This document shows positions 53,144 through 62,758 of a stretch of DNA of 64,000 nt, in pieces (the first letter of the stretch is position 1; every line of letters begins with the position of its first letter). Source of the stretch: Thermoplasmata archaeon (lineage in GTDB: Archaea; Thermoplasmatota; Thermoplasmata; UBA184); the NCBI GenBank assembly GCA_021826525.1, contig JAKAZU010000002.1:1-64000 (forward strand), written 5' to 3'. Position numbers and translations under genes: made by a program. The notes under the pieces were generated by a model, which was not told the DNA's origin, did no database searches, and saw only the letters and a list, made by a program, of their open reading frames with translations.

Positions 53144-53707
53144 ATGGCGCTCACGTACATCGACGTCCTTAGCTCGCTTTTCGGAGGCAGGCGGTTCACC
53201 ACTTTGGAGTTCGCACGGCGGTCTGGCAATCCTCGCGCGGCAAAGGTTCTGAGCGAGCTAAAGAACCGTGGGCTTGTGGAGCGCGTAGGGCGGGGAAAGT
53301 ATCGCTGCCTCAGTCCGAGTGAACGACCCGATCTTCGTAACGCCGAGTGGGGTCGAGTCCACGATGTAGTCCTGTCGGGCCCCGATCCGAAGGCATGGGC
53401 CGGGGAGACCGCATTGGAGCTCTGGACGGGAGGGCGGTACAGGCTCGCGCCTTCCCTGTACTCTCGAGTCTTCAATCTCGCTGTTCCTCGGCTTCGAAGG
53501 GAAGACTGGGTTCGCTACCTTTCAGACCACAGGGTTTCCACAAGCACCAAGAAGCGGGTCGGTGCGCGCGTAGAACTTACGACCGCTGATGATCTCAAGC
53601 CCGTGTTGATCGATGGAGAACCCGTGGTCGCAAGGAGCGAGGTCGAGCGACTGATCCGGGAACACCCGGCTCTCTATGGCAACGCGGAGGAGCTCCTCAT
53701 TGGTTGA
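53144..53707 (+). CDS. Winged-helix antitoxin-like regulator (AbiEi-type)
   Basis: 187 aa from ATG 53144. An N-terminal winged helix is visible ('RFTTLEFARRSGNPRAAKVL', 'LKNRGLVERVGRGKYRCL'), then a 'WAGETALELWTGGRYRLAP' region as in transcriptional regulators of AbiE-type toxin-antitoxin systems. It precedes and overlaps the nucleotidyltransferase gene. It probably represses its own promoter (TATA at 53108) and is an antitoxin by context. Confidence 0.7.
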   Translation: MALTYIDVLSSLFGGRRFTTLEFARRSGNPRAAKVLSELKNRGLVERVGRGKYRCLSPSERPDLRNAEWGRVHDVVLSGPDPKAWAGETALELWTGGRYRLAPSLYSRVFNLAVPRLRREDWVRYLSDHRVSTSTKKRVGARVELTTADDLKPVLIDGEPVVARSEVERLIREHPALYGNAEELLIG

Positions 53708-54443
53708 CGTTGCGGCGCGAGAGACGGCGAGAGAGAGAGCGGTCCTCGCCCTACTCGATGAGTGGCCATGGGATGCGGGAGGGGTCCTGATCGGTGGGTA
53801 CGCGATCTCTGCCTACGGACCTCCTCGCTACTCCGTCGATGTCGACGTGGTCATTCCAGCAGAGTCGGCGCTTGGTATTCGGTCTTGGCTCCGAAAGGCC
53901 GGTTTCGAGCTGACCGCCCATACGGTGCCGAACCCCCAGAATTACGAGGGTCAGGTCGAGCGCTTCCGTTCGAAGGACGTCACGTTGGATCTGCTCGCAG
54001 GAGCGGTTCGAGATCGAGACGCGAAGGTAGATATTCCCGAGAAGTGGATTTCCAAGAACCGCAGGTGGACTGTCCTGGAAACTCTGTCGGGGAAGACGTC
54101 CCACCAGATCCCGATTGCGCGCCTGGAGGCCCTTTGGGCGCTCAAGCTTCAGTCGGGCCGCGATCTCGATCTCACCGACCTGTTCGTCATCTCCGATCAA
54201 CCGGCCGACCTCGGTGAGGTTCGCCAACTGTTCGATCGGTTGGCGACCGACTCCCTCTCACGAAAGCTTCAACGTGTCCGCTCGAAACTCAGAGAGCGCC
54301 GTCTATTCGAAGACTCGCTGAGCCGCCGACAACTCGGCAGCCCGGACAGTCCCCAGAATGTCAAGCGGTGGGAACGCTTCATCTCACGCGTTGAGTCAAT
54401 CGTCGGTCCCCTTGCTCGCACGGGGCCAACCGGGACCATGTAG
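53676..54443 (+). CDS. Nucleotidyltransferase toxin-like protein (AbiEii/MenT-type)
   Basis: 255 aa from ATG 53676 (overlap 32 bases); TTG 53700 is an alternative coupled start. The NTase core is 'GGVLIGGYAISAYGPPRYSVDVDVVIP' in two parts: GG-Y-A and R-x-S-x-D-x-D, then 'KDVTLDLLAGAVRDRD' with the third Asp, and 'IARLEALWALKLQSGRDLDL' (KxxRxxxKDxxD-like block with changes). AbiEii toxins modify tRNA or other RNAs with nucleotides. Pairing with the winged-helix gene supports a toxin-antitoxin module. Confidence 0.75.
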   Translation: MATRRSSSLVDVAARETARERAVLALLDEWPWDAGGVLIGGYAISAYGPPRYSVDVDVVIPAESALGIRSWLRKAGFELTAHTVPNPQNYEGQVERFRSKDVTLDLLAGAVRDRDAKVDIPEKWISKNRRWTVLETLSGKTSHQIPIARLEALWALKLQSGRDLDLTDLFVISDQPADLGEVRQLFDRLATDSLSRKLQRVRSKLRERRLFEDSLSRRQLGSPDSPQNVKRWERFISRVESIVGPLARTGPTGTM

Positions 54444-54512
54444 TACCGCACGCTGGCTCGCCGGACGGTACCAATTCAGCCATTCGGTCTCTCCCTAACG
54501 GGGTCCACCGGT

Positions 54513-55127
54513 TTGTCCGAAGCGAGAACGGGAGGCCCGGTTGAGTCACGTCGGCTTCTCGTGCAAATCTCGCGTCCGCACCCGGTCGTTGGTGGCGCCG
54601 GCCCACCTTATCTACCGCAGGCCGTCCGGTGGACCCTGTCTGCCACCGCTGCGGCTGTCGCCGAGACGCCGGGACCTCGTCACGGGGCACTCATCCGCTG
54701 GTCGTGGATCCTCCTCGGGACTCTTCTGCTGCAAAACGTCCTGGGCATGGGGCTCAACCTCTACGTGGCGCTGCCTTCGCCGGTCACGTTCACGTATCTC
54801 TTCGTGACGACCCCTCTCCTGACCGCCCACATCGTCCTGGGCTTCTTGCTTGTCATCATGGCTGCCCTCTTGCTCGTGCGCGTCCGGACCGTCCCGATCG
54901 TCGGCCGGACGCGGTCCGCGGCTCTCGTGCTGGTCTTCGTAGTGGTCGCCCTTCAGGAAGGGTTCGCGTTCGTGTTCACCGGAGACAATGCGTTCTCATA
55001 TGGGATGGAGGTCGGCTTTGTTCTCGCTGTCGCTTTCCAAGCCTCCGTGTTGTTTCGTGTCGCCCGGGCCAGGCCAAGGTTGTCCTCGGGTGTGAGATCC
55101 CCAGATGGCCCTGCGGTGGCGCGGTAG
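54513..55127 (+). CDS. Four-helix membrane protein, unknown function
   Basis: A 204-aa frame from TTG 54513; the true start may be later, as the first 60 residues are Pro/Gly-rich. Four hydrophobic helices follow: 'WSWILLGTLLLQNVLGMGLN', 'LTAHIVLGFLLVIMAALLLV', 'SAALVLVFVVVALQEGFAFV' and 'YGMEVGFVLAVAFQASVLFR'. His, Asn and Glu residues within helices could bind a cofactor, as in small haem-protein-like membrane families, but nothing is diagnostic. Confidence 0.55.
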   Translation: MSEARTGGPVESRRLLVQISRPHPVVGGAGPPYLPQAVRWTLSATAAAVAETPGPRHGALIRWSWILLGTLLLQNVLGMGLNLYVALPSPVTFTYLFVTTPLLTAHIVLGFLLVIMAALLLVRVRTVPIVGRTRSAALVLVFVVVALQEGFAFVFTGDNAFSYGMEVGFVLAVAFQASVLFRVARARPRLSSGVRSPDGPAVAR

Positions 55128-55491
55128 CGACTGGCTCCTGAACAGAGAGCCGACTGGGTCCGAATGTGATCGAAACCGACCCGCAAGGCGGGCACGTTAA
55201 CCACTTCCCGATACACGACGCGCGCGAGCCATGCGCGCGCGTAGCGCGTGCGCGCGCGTTTGAGCAGCGGGACCGGCCCCGTCCCGTCGCGTCTCCGAAC
55301 GGTCTCGCCCGGTCCCGTGGTGGCCTCGCATCGGTCCCGCTCCAGACTCTTTACCCGACGGCCCGGTCCCATTCCGGACCTGCTTCCGACCCGCCGGGAA
55401 CCCATAGTTTGCGCCCGGAGATATTGGGCGATCCACTTCGCAGGGACAGAATTAACAGCGCTGTAACACTTGCCAAAGCACAACGTCGATC
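55128..55491. other. Gene-free, low-complexity DNA with an alternating CG tract
   Basis: No convincing gene. Holds an almost purely alternating purine-pyrimidine tract (55232-55259, TGCGCGCGCGTAGCGCGTGC and on) and several copies of GGTCCCG/GGCCCCG between 55268 and 55375. The tract is self-complementary and could form a cruciform or Z-DNA. Confidence 0.45.
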
Positions 55492-55794
55492 CGGGCCGAC
55501 CTGGAGCGCAAGCTGGTAGCCTACCCGGGCTTGGTCCGCCGACGCTCGCGGTACGGTAACGGATACGCCAACTTCGTGGGGGACCGGGAAATCGCGCACT
55601 TTCACGGGGACGATAGGCTGGACATCCGCCGGACGTATCAACGAATTCGTGAGATGAAGGCCTAGGGCACTCTCGACCGTAGAGTGAGGACAAGGGGTCC
55701 GTCGGCCAATTGGGCTACCTTCCCCCTCGCCGAGCCTCGAGACCTGTGGCTCGCCCTTGAATTGTTCGAGGAGACGATACGCGCAAATGCGTGA
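55492..55794 (+). pseudogene. Luciferase-like DUF5519 family remnant with internal TAG
   Basis: The plus frame reads 'RADLERKLVAYPGLVRRRSR', 'YANFVGDREIAHFHGDDRLD', 'RRTYQRIREMKA', TAG, then in the same frame 'TFPLAEPRDLWLALELFEET' to TGA 55794. The FVGxREIAHFHG and closing 'LALELFEExI' blocks match DUF5519-type proteins. There is no start codon after an in-frame TAA near 55452, and the TAG splits the domain, so it is decayed. TAG is used as a normal stop elsewhere here, so readthrough is unlikely. Confidence 0.55.
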
Positions 55795-56370
55795 ATAGGG
55801 CACTTTACGTAGGGGCCGGGCCCGCCGAGGGCCTATCCGACCCTTTCGTATCGAGGGGGATTCCTAAGGACCCCTGGTGAACGGGGGGTGAAATTGAGGC
55901 GCGCTCCCCCGGGAAGGCCGGTGGACTGAGAAGTCGGGTTCTTTCGGGTCTTGTGTGCGGGGACTGGCACCCTTGGCTCAAGTCCCTCCCGCGGCTGATC
56001 CTGTAGTGCTTCGCCCCTGTCCACGGTGCCGAAACGGGCCGATCTACCGGCGCCGCTGACCGCCGGAGGCTCCCTCCCCGAACCCCCGGCGGATGTCCGA
56101 AGAGAGGGCCGGAGGAATGGATGGGACCGTGAGGTCACAACCACTCACTCAACATGCCATCGCAGAACGGACGAGCGCGGTCCGAGCGAGTTTCGACACG
56201 GCGGCTAGGAGACGGAGTATCCACGGAGGGCCCGTGAAAGGGCCCATCCGGCGGAGGGGCCCGAGTCCCCCTCCCGTCCCTGCGGTGCCCGGGGGCTAAT
56301 AGATGGGGCAAGGATGCCCCCGACGTGCAGCCTCCCGCTCCGCTGCGGGGATGAGGGCCCCCTAAATTGG
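55795..56370. other. Gene-free stretch ending in a run of strong hairpins
   Basis: No supported gene. Contains ACCCTTTCG at 55840. Between 56228 and 56346 four stems follow one another: GGGCCC-GTGAAA-GGGCCC (56228-56245), GGAGGGG/CCCCTCC (56253-56274), GGGGCA/TGCCCC (56305-56320) and GCAGC/GCTGC (56327-56346). This could be a structured RNA or leader of the M14-like gene that starts at 56371. Confidence 0.4.
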
Positions 56371-58164
56371 ATGGACCCGACTCCGCCTTCGGCCGTACCC
56401 GATCCGGACTGGAGAACCCCCGCCGAAATCAGTGGCTATCGGTCCACCCCGACCTACGCGGAGACTATCTCGTTCCTGGAGCGAACGGCGACATCGTTTC
56501 CTCGTCGCGTTCGGATCGAGGACTTCGGACGAACCGGAGAGGGACGAGACCTGAAGATCGTCATCGCGTCGCGCGACGGGGACTTCGATCCGAAGTCGAT
56601 TCACGCCTCCGGGCGTGTCATCGTCCTCGTCCAGAACGCGATCCACGCCGGAGAGATGGACGGCAAGGATGCCTGTCTCGCGCTTCTGCGCGACCTCCTC
56701 CGAACTCCGGAGGCGGCCGCGCTCCTCGACCGTGTCGTCCTCGTCTTCATTCCGGTATACAACATCGACGGTCACGAACGTCGCTCTCCCTATAACCGGA
56801 TCAACCAGCGGGGACCGGACCTCGCGGGTTGGCGGGCCAACGCGACGAACCTCAACCTGAACCGGGACTACCTTAAGGCCGACGCTCCCGAGACGCGGGC
56901 ATTCCTTCGCATGTTCCACCGATGGATGCCGGATTTCTTCGTGGACGACCACGTGACCGACGGGGCCGATTTCCAGTACGACGTGACCTTCGCGATCGAC
57001 GAGACGCCGGACGTATTCCCGCCGACCGCGGAGTGGATCCGGACGTCCGTCACGCCCGAGCTCACGCGGCGGGTGAACGCCGCCGGCCACACCGCGTTCC
57101 CCGCCACGGTCTTCTTGAGGGATGACACCGACCCGTCGCAGGGACTCGCCTTCAACGAGAACCCGCCCCGGTTCTCCACCGGCCAGATGATCCTCGAGAA
57201 CCGGCCGGGTCTCCTGGTGGAGCTACACATGCTCAAAGACTACCGGACCCGGGTCACGGGGAACTACGCGGTCCTTCGAGGCCTCCTCGAGATCCTGAAC
57301 GAGCACGCGGACCGTCTGATCGCTCTGAACCGGGACGCGGACCGAACGGCCTCGGCGCTCGGCGCCGAGGCCGCGGAGAAGCCCGAGTTCCCGCTGGTCG
57401 TGGCCGGCTCCGGTGAAACGAGGACGATGGAGTTCCTCGGATACTCCTACGAGCGCTACCGGAGCGAGGTCTCGGGGGGGATGGCGATCCGGTACGGTTC
57501 GGAACCCCGCACCTGGACGATACCCGTAGAGACGGGTGGGGCGGTGGTGGTGTCGACGACCCCTCCCGCGGGATACATCGTTCCCCCTCAATGGACCGGG
57601 GTGATCGCGGTCCTGCAGGCGCATGGGGTGGCCCTCCATCGGACCCGGGCGGAATGGACGGGAACGGTCGAACGCTACCGTTGTTCGGGGATGATTCGAC
57701 CGAACCAACCGTTCGAGGGCCGCTACCCGATCCTGCGTACGGGGAACGTCGAGAGGGGAATGGGCCACTTTGGCGAATGCGTCCGAAGCGCGGAGACGAT
57801 GTCCTTCCCCCTAGGGTCGGTCGTCGTCCCGCTCGCCCAGCGTTGCGCGAGGGTCGCGATCCACTGGCTCGAACCGGAAGCGCCGGATTCCGCGCTCCGA
57901 TGGGGCTTCTTTGACCCGATCTTCGAACAGAAGGAGTCCGGGGAAGCCTACGTGCTCGAGAAATTGGCGCACGAGGAGATGGCCCGGGACCCCGGGCTTC
58001 GGGACGAGTTCGAACACCGGGTCGCGCACGATGCTTCGTTGGCCGCGAGTCCCACGGCTCGGCTCGCGTTCTTCTACGAGCGGTCTCCCTGGGGGAAGGC
58101 GAACCGAGTCGGTGACTACCCGGTGGGCCGGCTCGCGTCGCTTCGAGGACTGCCCTTGGAGTGA
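56371..58164 (+). CDS. M14-family zinc carboxypeptidase-like protein
   Basis: 597 aa from ATG 56371 (ATG 56314 also open). Zinc motif 'VQNAIHAGEMDGKDACLALL' (HxxE), 'VFIPVYNIDGHERRSPYNRI', 'ATNLNLNRDYLKADAPETRA', 'FFVDDHVTDGADFQYDVTF' (third ligand), 'GLLVELHMLKDYRTRV'. This is the M14-like group of large proteins with an extra C-terminal beta domain. No clear signal peptide. Peptidase or amidase action is inferred; it stands alone in a decayed region. Confidence 0.85.
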   Translation: MDPTPPSAVPDPDWRTPAEISGYRSTPTYAETISFLERTATSFPRRVRIEDFGRTGEGRDLKIVIASRDGDFDPKSIHASGRVIVLVQNAIHAGEMDGKDACLALLRDLLRTPEAAALLDRVVLVFIPVYNIDGHERRSPYNRINQRGPDLAGWRANATNLNLNRDYLKADAPETRAFLRMFHRWMPDFFVDDHVTDGADFQYDVTFAIDETPDVFPPTAEWIRTSVTPELTRRVNAAGHTAFPATVFLRDDTDPSQGLAFNENPPRFSTGQMILENRPGLLVELHMLKDYRTRVTGNYAVLRGLLEILNEHADRLIALNRDADRTASALGAEAAEKPEFPLVVAGSGETRTMEFLGYSYERYRSEVSGGMAIRYGSEPRTWTIPVETGGAVVVSTTPPAGYIVPPQWTGVIAVLQAHGVALHRTRAEWTGTVERYRCSGMIRPNQPFEGRYPILRTGNVERGMGHFGECVRSAETMSFPLGSVVVPLAQRCARVAIHWLEPEAPDSALRWGFFDPIFEQKESGEAYVLEKLAHEEMARDPGLRDEFEHRVAHDASLAASPTARLAFFYERSPWGKANRVGDYPVGRLASLRGLPLE

Positions 58165-59023
58165 CCCGGGTGTGGGCTGAGAGGGCGCGAACGGGGAGGG
58201 TCGCGGAGAGCGGCCCGACCACCGCTCACGCCTCGGACTTCGCGCTCGAAGAGGAGCTCGACTTCACGGGATCCCGCTGCACCGCCTCCCCCCTCACCGA
58301 AAGCACCTGCCGGAACTCCTGTTCACCCGCTTCTTGGACGCGCACGTTCGCGTGCTCAACCCCGCGGGGCCGATGATCCCACGGTGGGCGGACCCATCCA
58401 CCGCCGCGTATCGGGAGCGGGATACCCTCTCGGCGGAACTCCGGTCACGAACCGGCAGGTGCCCGCCCAACCGCCGATAGCCGCGGCGACCCAGATGAAG
58501 TTCGCAACCCTCACGATGGTCGCCCCCGGCCGGGTCGGATGGGGAACGACGAACGGAACCGCGAGGAGGATTCCCAGAGGATGTCCGTGTCGGGAGGGCA
58601 GCTGGTACTAAGGAGTGCGTCCCCCAGGGGCGGCCGACGGTGCGTCGACCCAGCCACCGGCCCCCACCTCTCGGGCGAATGCTAGTTCCGTGCCGCCGCG
58701 GAGCGAACGCGAACTCCCGTCCATGTGTGGGCCGGGGCGGGGCTTGCCGGCGCGCCCTTACGCATGGGTGATCCTTCCCGTAGCCGGGCATCGAGGTGCG
58801 TCCGTCGAACTTGTCCTAATCGCACGGTGACGGGAATCAACCGACGGGCTTCGCACGGCCCGTCGCCCCTGGGAAATCCGGCTGCAGCTCGATCCCCCCG
58901 GGGCTGGAGACTGCTCGAAACCCGTCCTTCGGCGCTTTCGGATCGGAGGTCAAGGCGGGGTTTTTCGGAGTGAACGCGCCACGGCGCGGGAGTCGGTCGG
59001 CCTCACACGCTCGTCGCGGTCGG
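58165..59023. other. Gap of about 860 bases with a frameshifted coding remnant
   Basis: No intact gene. Between about 58230 and the TAG at 58480 two plus frames join as 'SDFALEEELDFTG', then 'LPELLFTRFLDAHVRVLNPA' and 'GPMIPRWADPSTAAYRERDT', which has natural-protein composition but no family I recognise. The rest shows only GC-driven open frames. Confidence 0.35.
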
Positions 59024-59218
59024 TCAGCGACCCTTCGTCTTACCGTGGGACTTCCGCTTGACGGATGGGGGAGCGTAGTCGTCCTCACGGGCATTCAGCA
59101 CGTACGATGCCTCGCTGGCCCGCTTGAGCAACGCGCCATCGCGGTCGCACTTCGGGTGTGCGGGCGCGGGGTCAAAGATGTACCCGCCACCGCACACCGG
59201 GCACTCGTAGTACGTCAT
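59024..59218 (-). CDS. Small zinc-ribbon protein
   Basis: 64 aa from ATG 59218: 'MTYYECPVCGGGYIFDPAPA', 'HPKCDRDGALLKRASEASYV', then a Lys-rich tail 'KRKSHGKTKGR'. CPVC...HPKC forms a one-zinc knuckle; the basic tail suggests nucleic-acid or ribosome contact. A GTG at 59326 would add 36 residues. Function unknown. Confidence 0.6.
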   Translation of the reverse strand: MTYYECPVCGGGYIFDPAPAHPKCDRDGALLKRASEASYVLNAREDDYAPPSVKRKSHGKTKGR

Positions 59219-59555
59219 GAACAGCCCAAAACCGTAGAGCCTCCTCAGCTTAAGTCCGACCCGGCTCGCCTCGCTTGCGGAGAATCGGAAACCCCCGATG
59301 ATTTCGTGGATCGTTCTCGCGGGCACGGACCGTGGTCCTCTGTCGGCGGTCCTCGGATCCCCCGCCTCCGCCCCCTCATAACCCCCTTCGGGACCCGGGA
59401 GAAGGACACGACCTGGTCGGCCCGAAACGGTCAGGTGCCCCGATTGCGGGCTTCTCGGACCGTAGTGTGGTCAAGGCGCCGGATTTGGACCAGCGCTAAC
59501 GGATCGGAGAATCGAGCTTTCGACCGGTCGAATCGTCGTGCCGGTAGGGCGTCCG
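59219..59555. other. Intergenic gap with nothing recognisable
   Basis: About 340 bases (fewer if the zinc-ribbon gene starts at GTG 59326) without a supported gene; contains a short CPDC-like codon run but no domain. Confidence 0.4.
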
Positions 59556-62500
59556 TTACCGTCCGGCCGGGGGGGACGGGGGCGGAACGAACACGAGATC
59601 CGCGGCTCTTCGGCGCCGGCGCTGCCAGGTCCCGAGCACGAGGGTCACGACGGCGATCAGCGCGATCGCGATCAGGGCGTAGCCCCACCACGGAATCCCG
59701 GCCGGACTGAACGCGACGGTCTTCGTCACGGGCTCGCCGCCGACGAGGAACGTACCGCTCGAGCCGACGTAGCCCGGGGCCGACGTCGAGAAGGTGTAGC
59801 TACCGTTGGCCAAGAAGATGGTGATCTCAGAGGTCGTGCCGTTCGTGGCCGGCTCGCCCGATACATGGACCCACCATCTCTGTCCGGTAGGCAGCCCATT
59901 CTCTACGAACGTCACCGGAACGGTGTAGAGCACGAAGACGGCAGTGGGGGCCCGCGTCGGCGCCCCCCCGTACGGTTACCGTCGCGTCCACACCGATGTA
60001 GATCGGGTTCCGGGTGGTCGCGCGGAACGTGTAGGTGCCGTTGGGCAGCGTGACGGTCACATTGGTGCCGGCGACGGAGGACGAGGAGAAGCCGGCGACC
60101 GAGACGGTCCAATTCGTGTTCGGGGCGAGCCCCCGCTCCGAGAACGTCACCCCGTAGAACGGTGCGACCTCCCAGTCGGTCGCGATGACCGAGAGCGCGC
60201 CGTAGATCGCCGTCAAGTTGTCGCTGTGCTCGTTGGCGACGTAGACGTAGGCGTTGACGGGGACGTAGGCGAGCGCGCTCGGGCCGAGACCAACGCCGAT
60301 GGTGGCTCCGACCTTGGCGCCGGTCGATCCGTTGAGGACGAGGGCGCTGTCGTTACCGGCGTTCGCGATGTAGAGGAATCCATTCGTCGGGTCGAAGGCG
60401 ACGGCCGAGGGGGCGGCCGAGGCTCCCTGCACGAGGATCGTGGTCACTTTCCCCGTCGGACCGATCTCCGAGACAGCGCCGGTACCGTGATCGGCGACGT
60501 AGATCGATCCATCGAGGGGATCGTAGGCCAAGGCCGAGGGTTCCGCCCCCACCGCGAGCGTTTCCGACACTCGGTCGGTGGCGCCGTCGATCACGGTGAC
60601 GTTGCCGCCGACCGAGTCGGCCACGAAGAGGTCGTTGTTGGCGGGGTCGTAGGCGATCGCGACGGGGCCGGTTCCGACCGGAATCGGCGCCCCGGTCCTT
60701 TCGTTGGTGGAGGCGTTGATCACGACGACATCGCTGTTGTTACGAACGGCGACGAACATCTCGGTGCTTGACGGGTCGAACGCGATCGCGCTCGGCGTGA
60801 GGCCGACCCCGATGCTAGGCACGAGCACCCGGAGGGGATCTCCGCCGAGCACGGTGACGTTGTCGCTTCCAGAGTTCGCCACGTACACCTCGCCGTTCGT
60901 CGGGTCGTAGGCGACGGCGGCCGGCCCGATCCCTACCCCCACGGTCTCGATCGGGGCGCTCGTCGTTGCGTTGATGACCGTGACGGTCCCGGCGCTCGAA
61001 TCGGTGACGATCACGGCATTCAACGCGGGGTCGTACGCCAGGGCGGATGGACCGACCACCGGCCCGATGTTCGGGACCACGACGGAGTCCGGAAGTCCTC
61101 GGACCGTGACCGCTCCGGATGCGGCCGGGTAGAGCGACTGGAAACCGAATCCCCCGTTGACCGAGTAGGGAAACGTTCCGTTCGGCTCTCGAACATGGAG
61201 GTTCGTCCCGGCCGGGCCCGATACCGTGGTTCCGTTGACCGTCACGCTCCAGGTGTTTCCCGCCGGCAGGCCGGACTCGGAGAAGGAGATCGGGTACGTG
61301 GGGGAGAGGGCCCAGACCGTGGCTACGTAGCCATTGGCGTTGATGGCGGCGACGCTGTCGTTCGTCGAGTCCACGACGTAGACGAACCCATTGGCCGGGT
61401 CGTAGGCGAGACTCGTCGGGCTCGCGCCGACCCGGAAGTCGGGACCGACCCTCGCGTTCGTCGCGCCGTTGATCACGCTGACGTTGTCGTTCTGCTCGTC
61501 CGCGACGTAGAGGTAGTCGCTCACCGGGTCGACCACCAAGGAGAATGGGTAGGAACCCACCGCGACGCCGGGCGTGGTGACCTCGGCCGATGTCGCGTTG
61601 ATCACCGTCAGATTGTCGCTGTAGTAATTGGCGACGTAGAGATCCCCGTTGGCGGGGTCGTAGGCGAGGGCGGAGGGGCCGTTTCCCACCGGGACGCTTC
61701 TCGGTCCGGAGTATCCCGGGGGTCCGAGCACTGTGAGGTTGCTTCCTCCCTGGTTCGCGACGTACGCGATCCCACCCTGAGGATCGAACGCGATCGCGAA
61801 CGGATGCAGGCCCGTCGGGATGCTGGGATCGAGGACGGCGTTCGTGAGCCCGTCGATGACCGTCAGATTATCGCTCTGCGAGTTGGCGACGTAGATGTCG
61901 CCGGTGCTCGGATCGTAGGCGATCCCTTCGGGCTGGGCGCCGACCCCGATGTACGCGACCACTTCGTTGGTGGTCGCGTCGATCACGTCGACCTCGTTGC
62001 TGCCCGCGCTGGCCACGAAGATCTCGTTGTTCTGGGGGTCGTAGGCGAGGGCGTACGGCTCGTTGGTCACCGAGATGCTCGCGATGACGACCTGATTGGT
62101 CGCCCCGTCGATGACCGTGAGATTGCTGGATCCCTTGTTCGCGACGTACAGGTAGCCGTTCGCCGGGTCATACGCCACGCTATACGGGTCTGGCCCGACG
62201 GGAATCTTAGGGTCGACGACGTGGTCGATCGGCCCCGCGACCACGAACGTTCCGGAAGCGCTCGGGGATCTCACCTGGCGCCCCCACTGATTCGTGAGCG
62301 CGTAACTGTAGGTGCCGTTCGGAAGCGGCACGCGGATATCGCTTCGGGTTCCGACGCTCCATTCGCTGCCGTTCACGTTCACCGACCAGACAACGTTCCA
62401 CGGAAGGCCGGTCTCGTTGAACGTCTCGTAGTACACCGGAGTGGTCGGGGGTGCGTCTCGTCCCCCTGCCACAGGGCTCGAAGCCACGACGGCGCCAGCG

Positions 62501-62589
62501 TGGCTCGCGGGAACGGCCCATCCGGCCGCCAGAAGGACCGGGACCGCTAGGAGGGCGAACACCACGCGCACGCGGCCCCCATCGGGCAT
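59556..62589 (-). CDS. YVTN beta-propeller surface protein, split by an apparent frameshift
   Basis: About 1,010 aa. Signal peptide at 1-35 ('RVRVVFALLAVPVLLAAGWA'). Three to four Ig-like modules of the 'SFSESGLPAGNTWSVTVNGT' type alternate with two propeller regions built from about 40-residue repeats ('SALAYDPANGDLYVANYYSD', 'NLTVIN'). One frame ends at 59827, but the C-terminal module ('VTFVENGLPTGQRWWVHVSG'), membrane helix 'WWGYALIAIALIAVVTLVLG' and basic stop-transfer RRRRR lie in another frame (59556-59933). One extra base near 59946-59973, in G/C runs, explains it. Probably an extracellular membrane-anchored protein. Confidence 0.8.
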
Positions 62590-62643
62590 GGCCCTCCCTT
62601 CCTGCCACCCGCCTCCTCCCCGAACAGGGGACCGCCGCTCTTC

Positions 62644-62656
62644 TATTTATTCGGGG
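62644..62656 (-). promoter_or_regulatory. TATA box for the beta-propeller protein
   Basis: GAATAAATAGAAG on the minus strand, about 60 bases before ATG 62589; GGAAGGGAGGG just before the ATG serves as ribosome-binding site. Confidence 0.5.
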
Positions 62657-62725
62657 GCATTCGGACGGGCCGGGGGTGGTACCCGGCCCTGGAGGTCGTC
62701 CGGCCGCCGTAATCGAGGCCCGACG

Positions 62726-62734
62726 TTTCATATA
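62726..62734 (+). promoter_or_regulatory. TATA box for initiator tRNA-Met
   Basis: TTTCATATA lies about 28 bases before the tRNA 5' end at 62759, correct spacing for an archaeal promoter. Confidence 0.55.
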
Positions 62735-62758
62735 CCGACCTCCACTACCGCCGCGCGC

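Noticed and set aside
55492..55794. Pyrrolysine readthrough at the internal TAG
   Set aside because: The gene lacks a start codon, and TAG terminates several intact genes in this window (for example at 3027, 12550, 34255).
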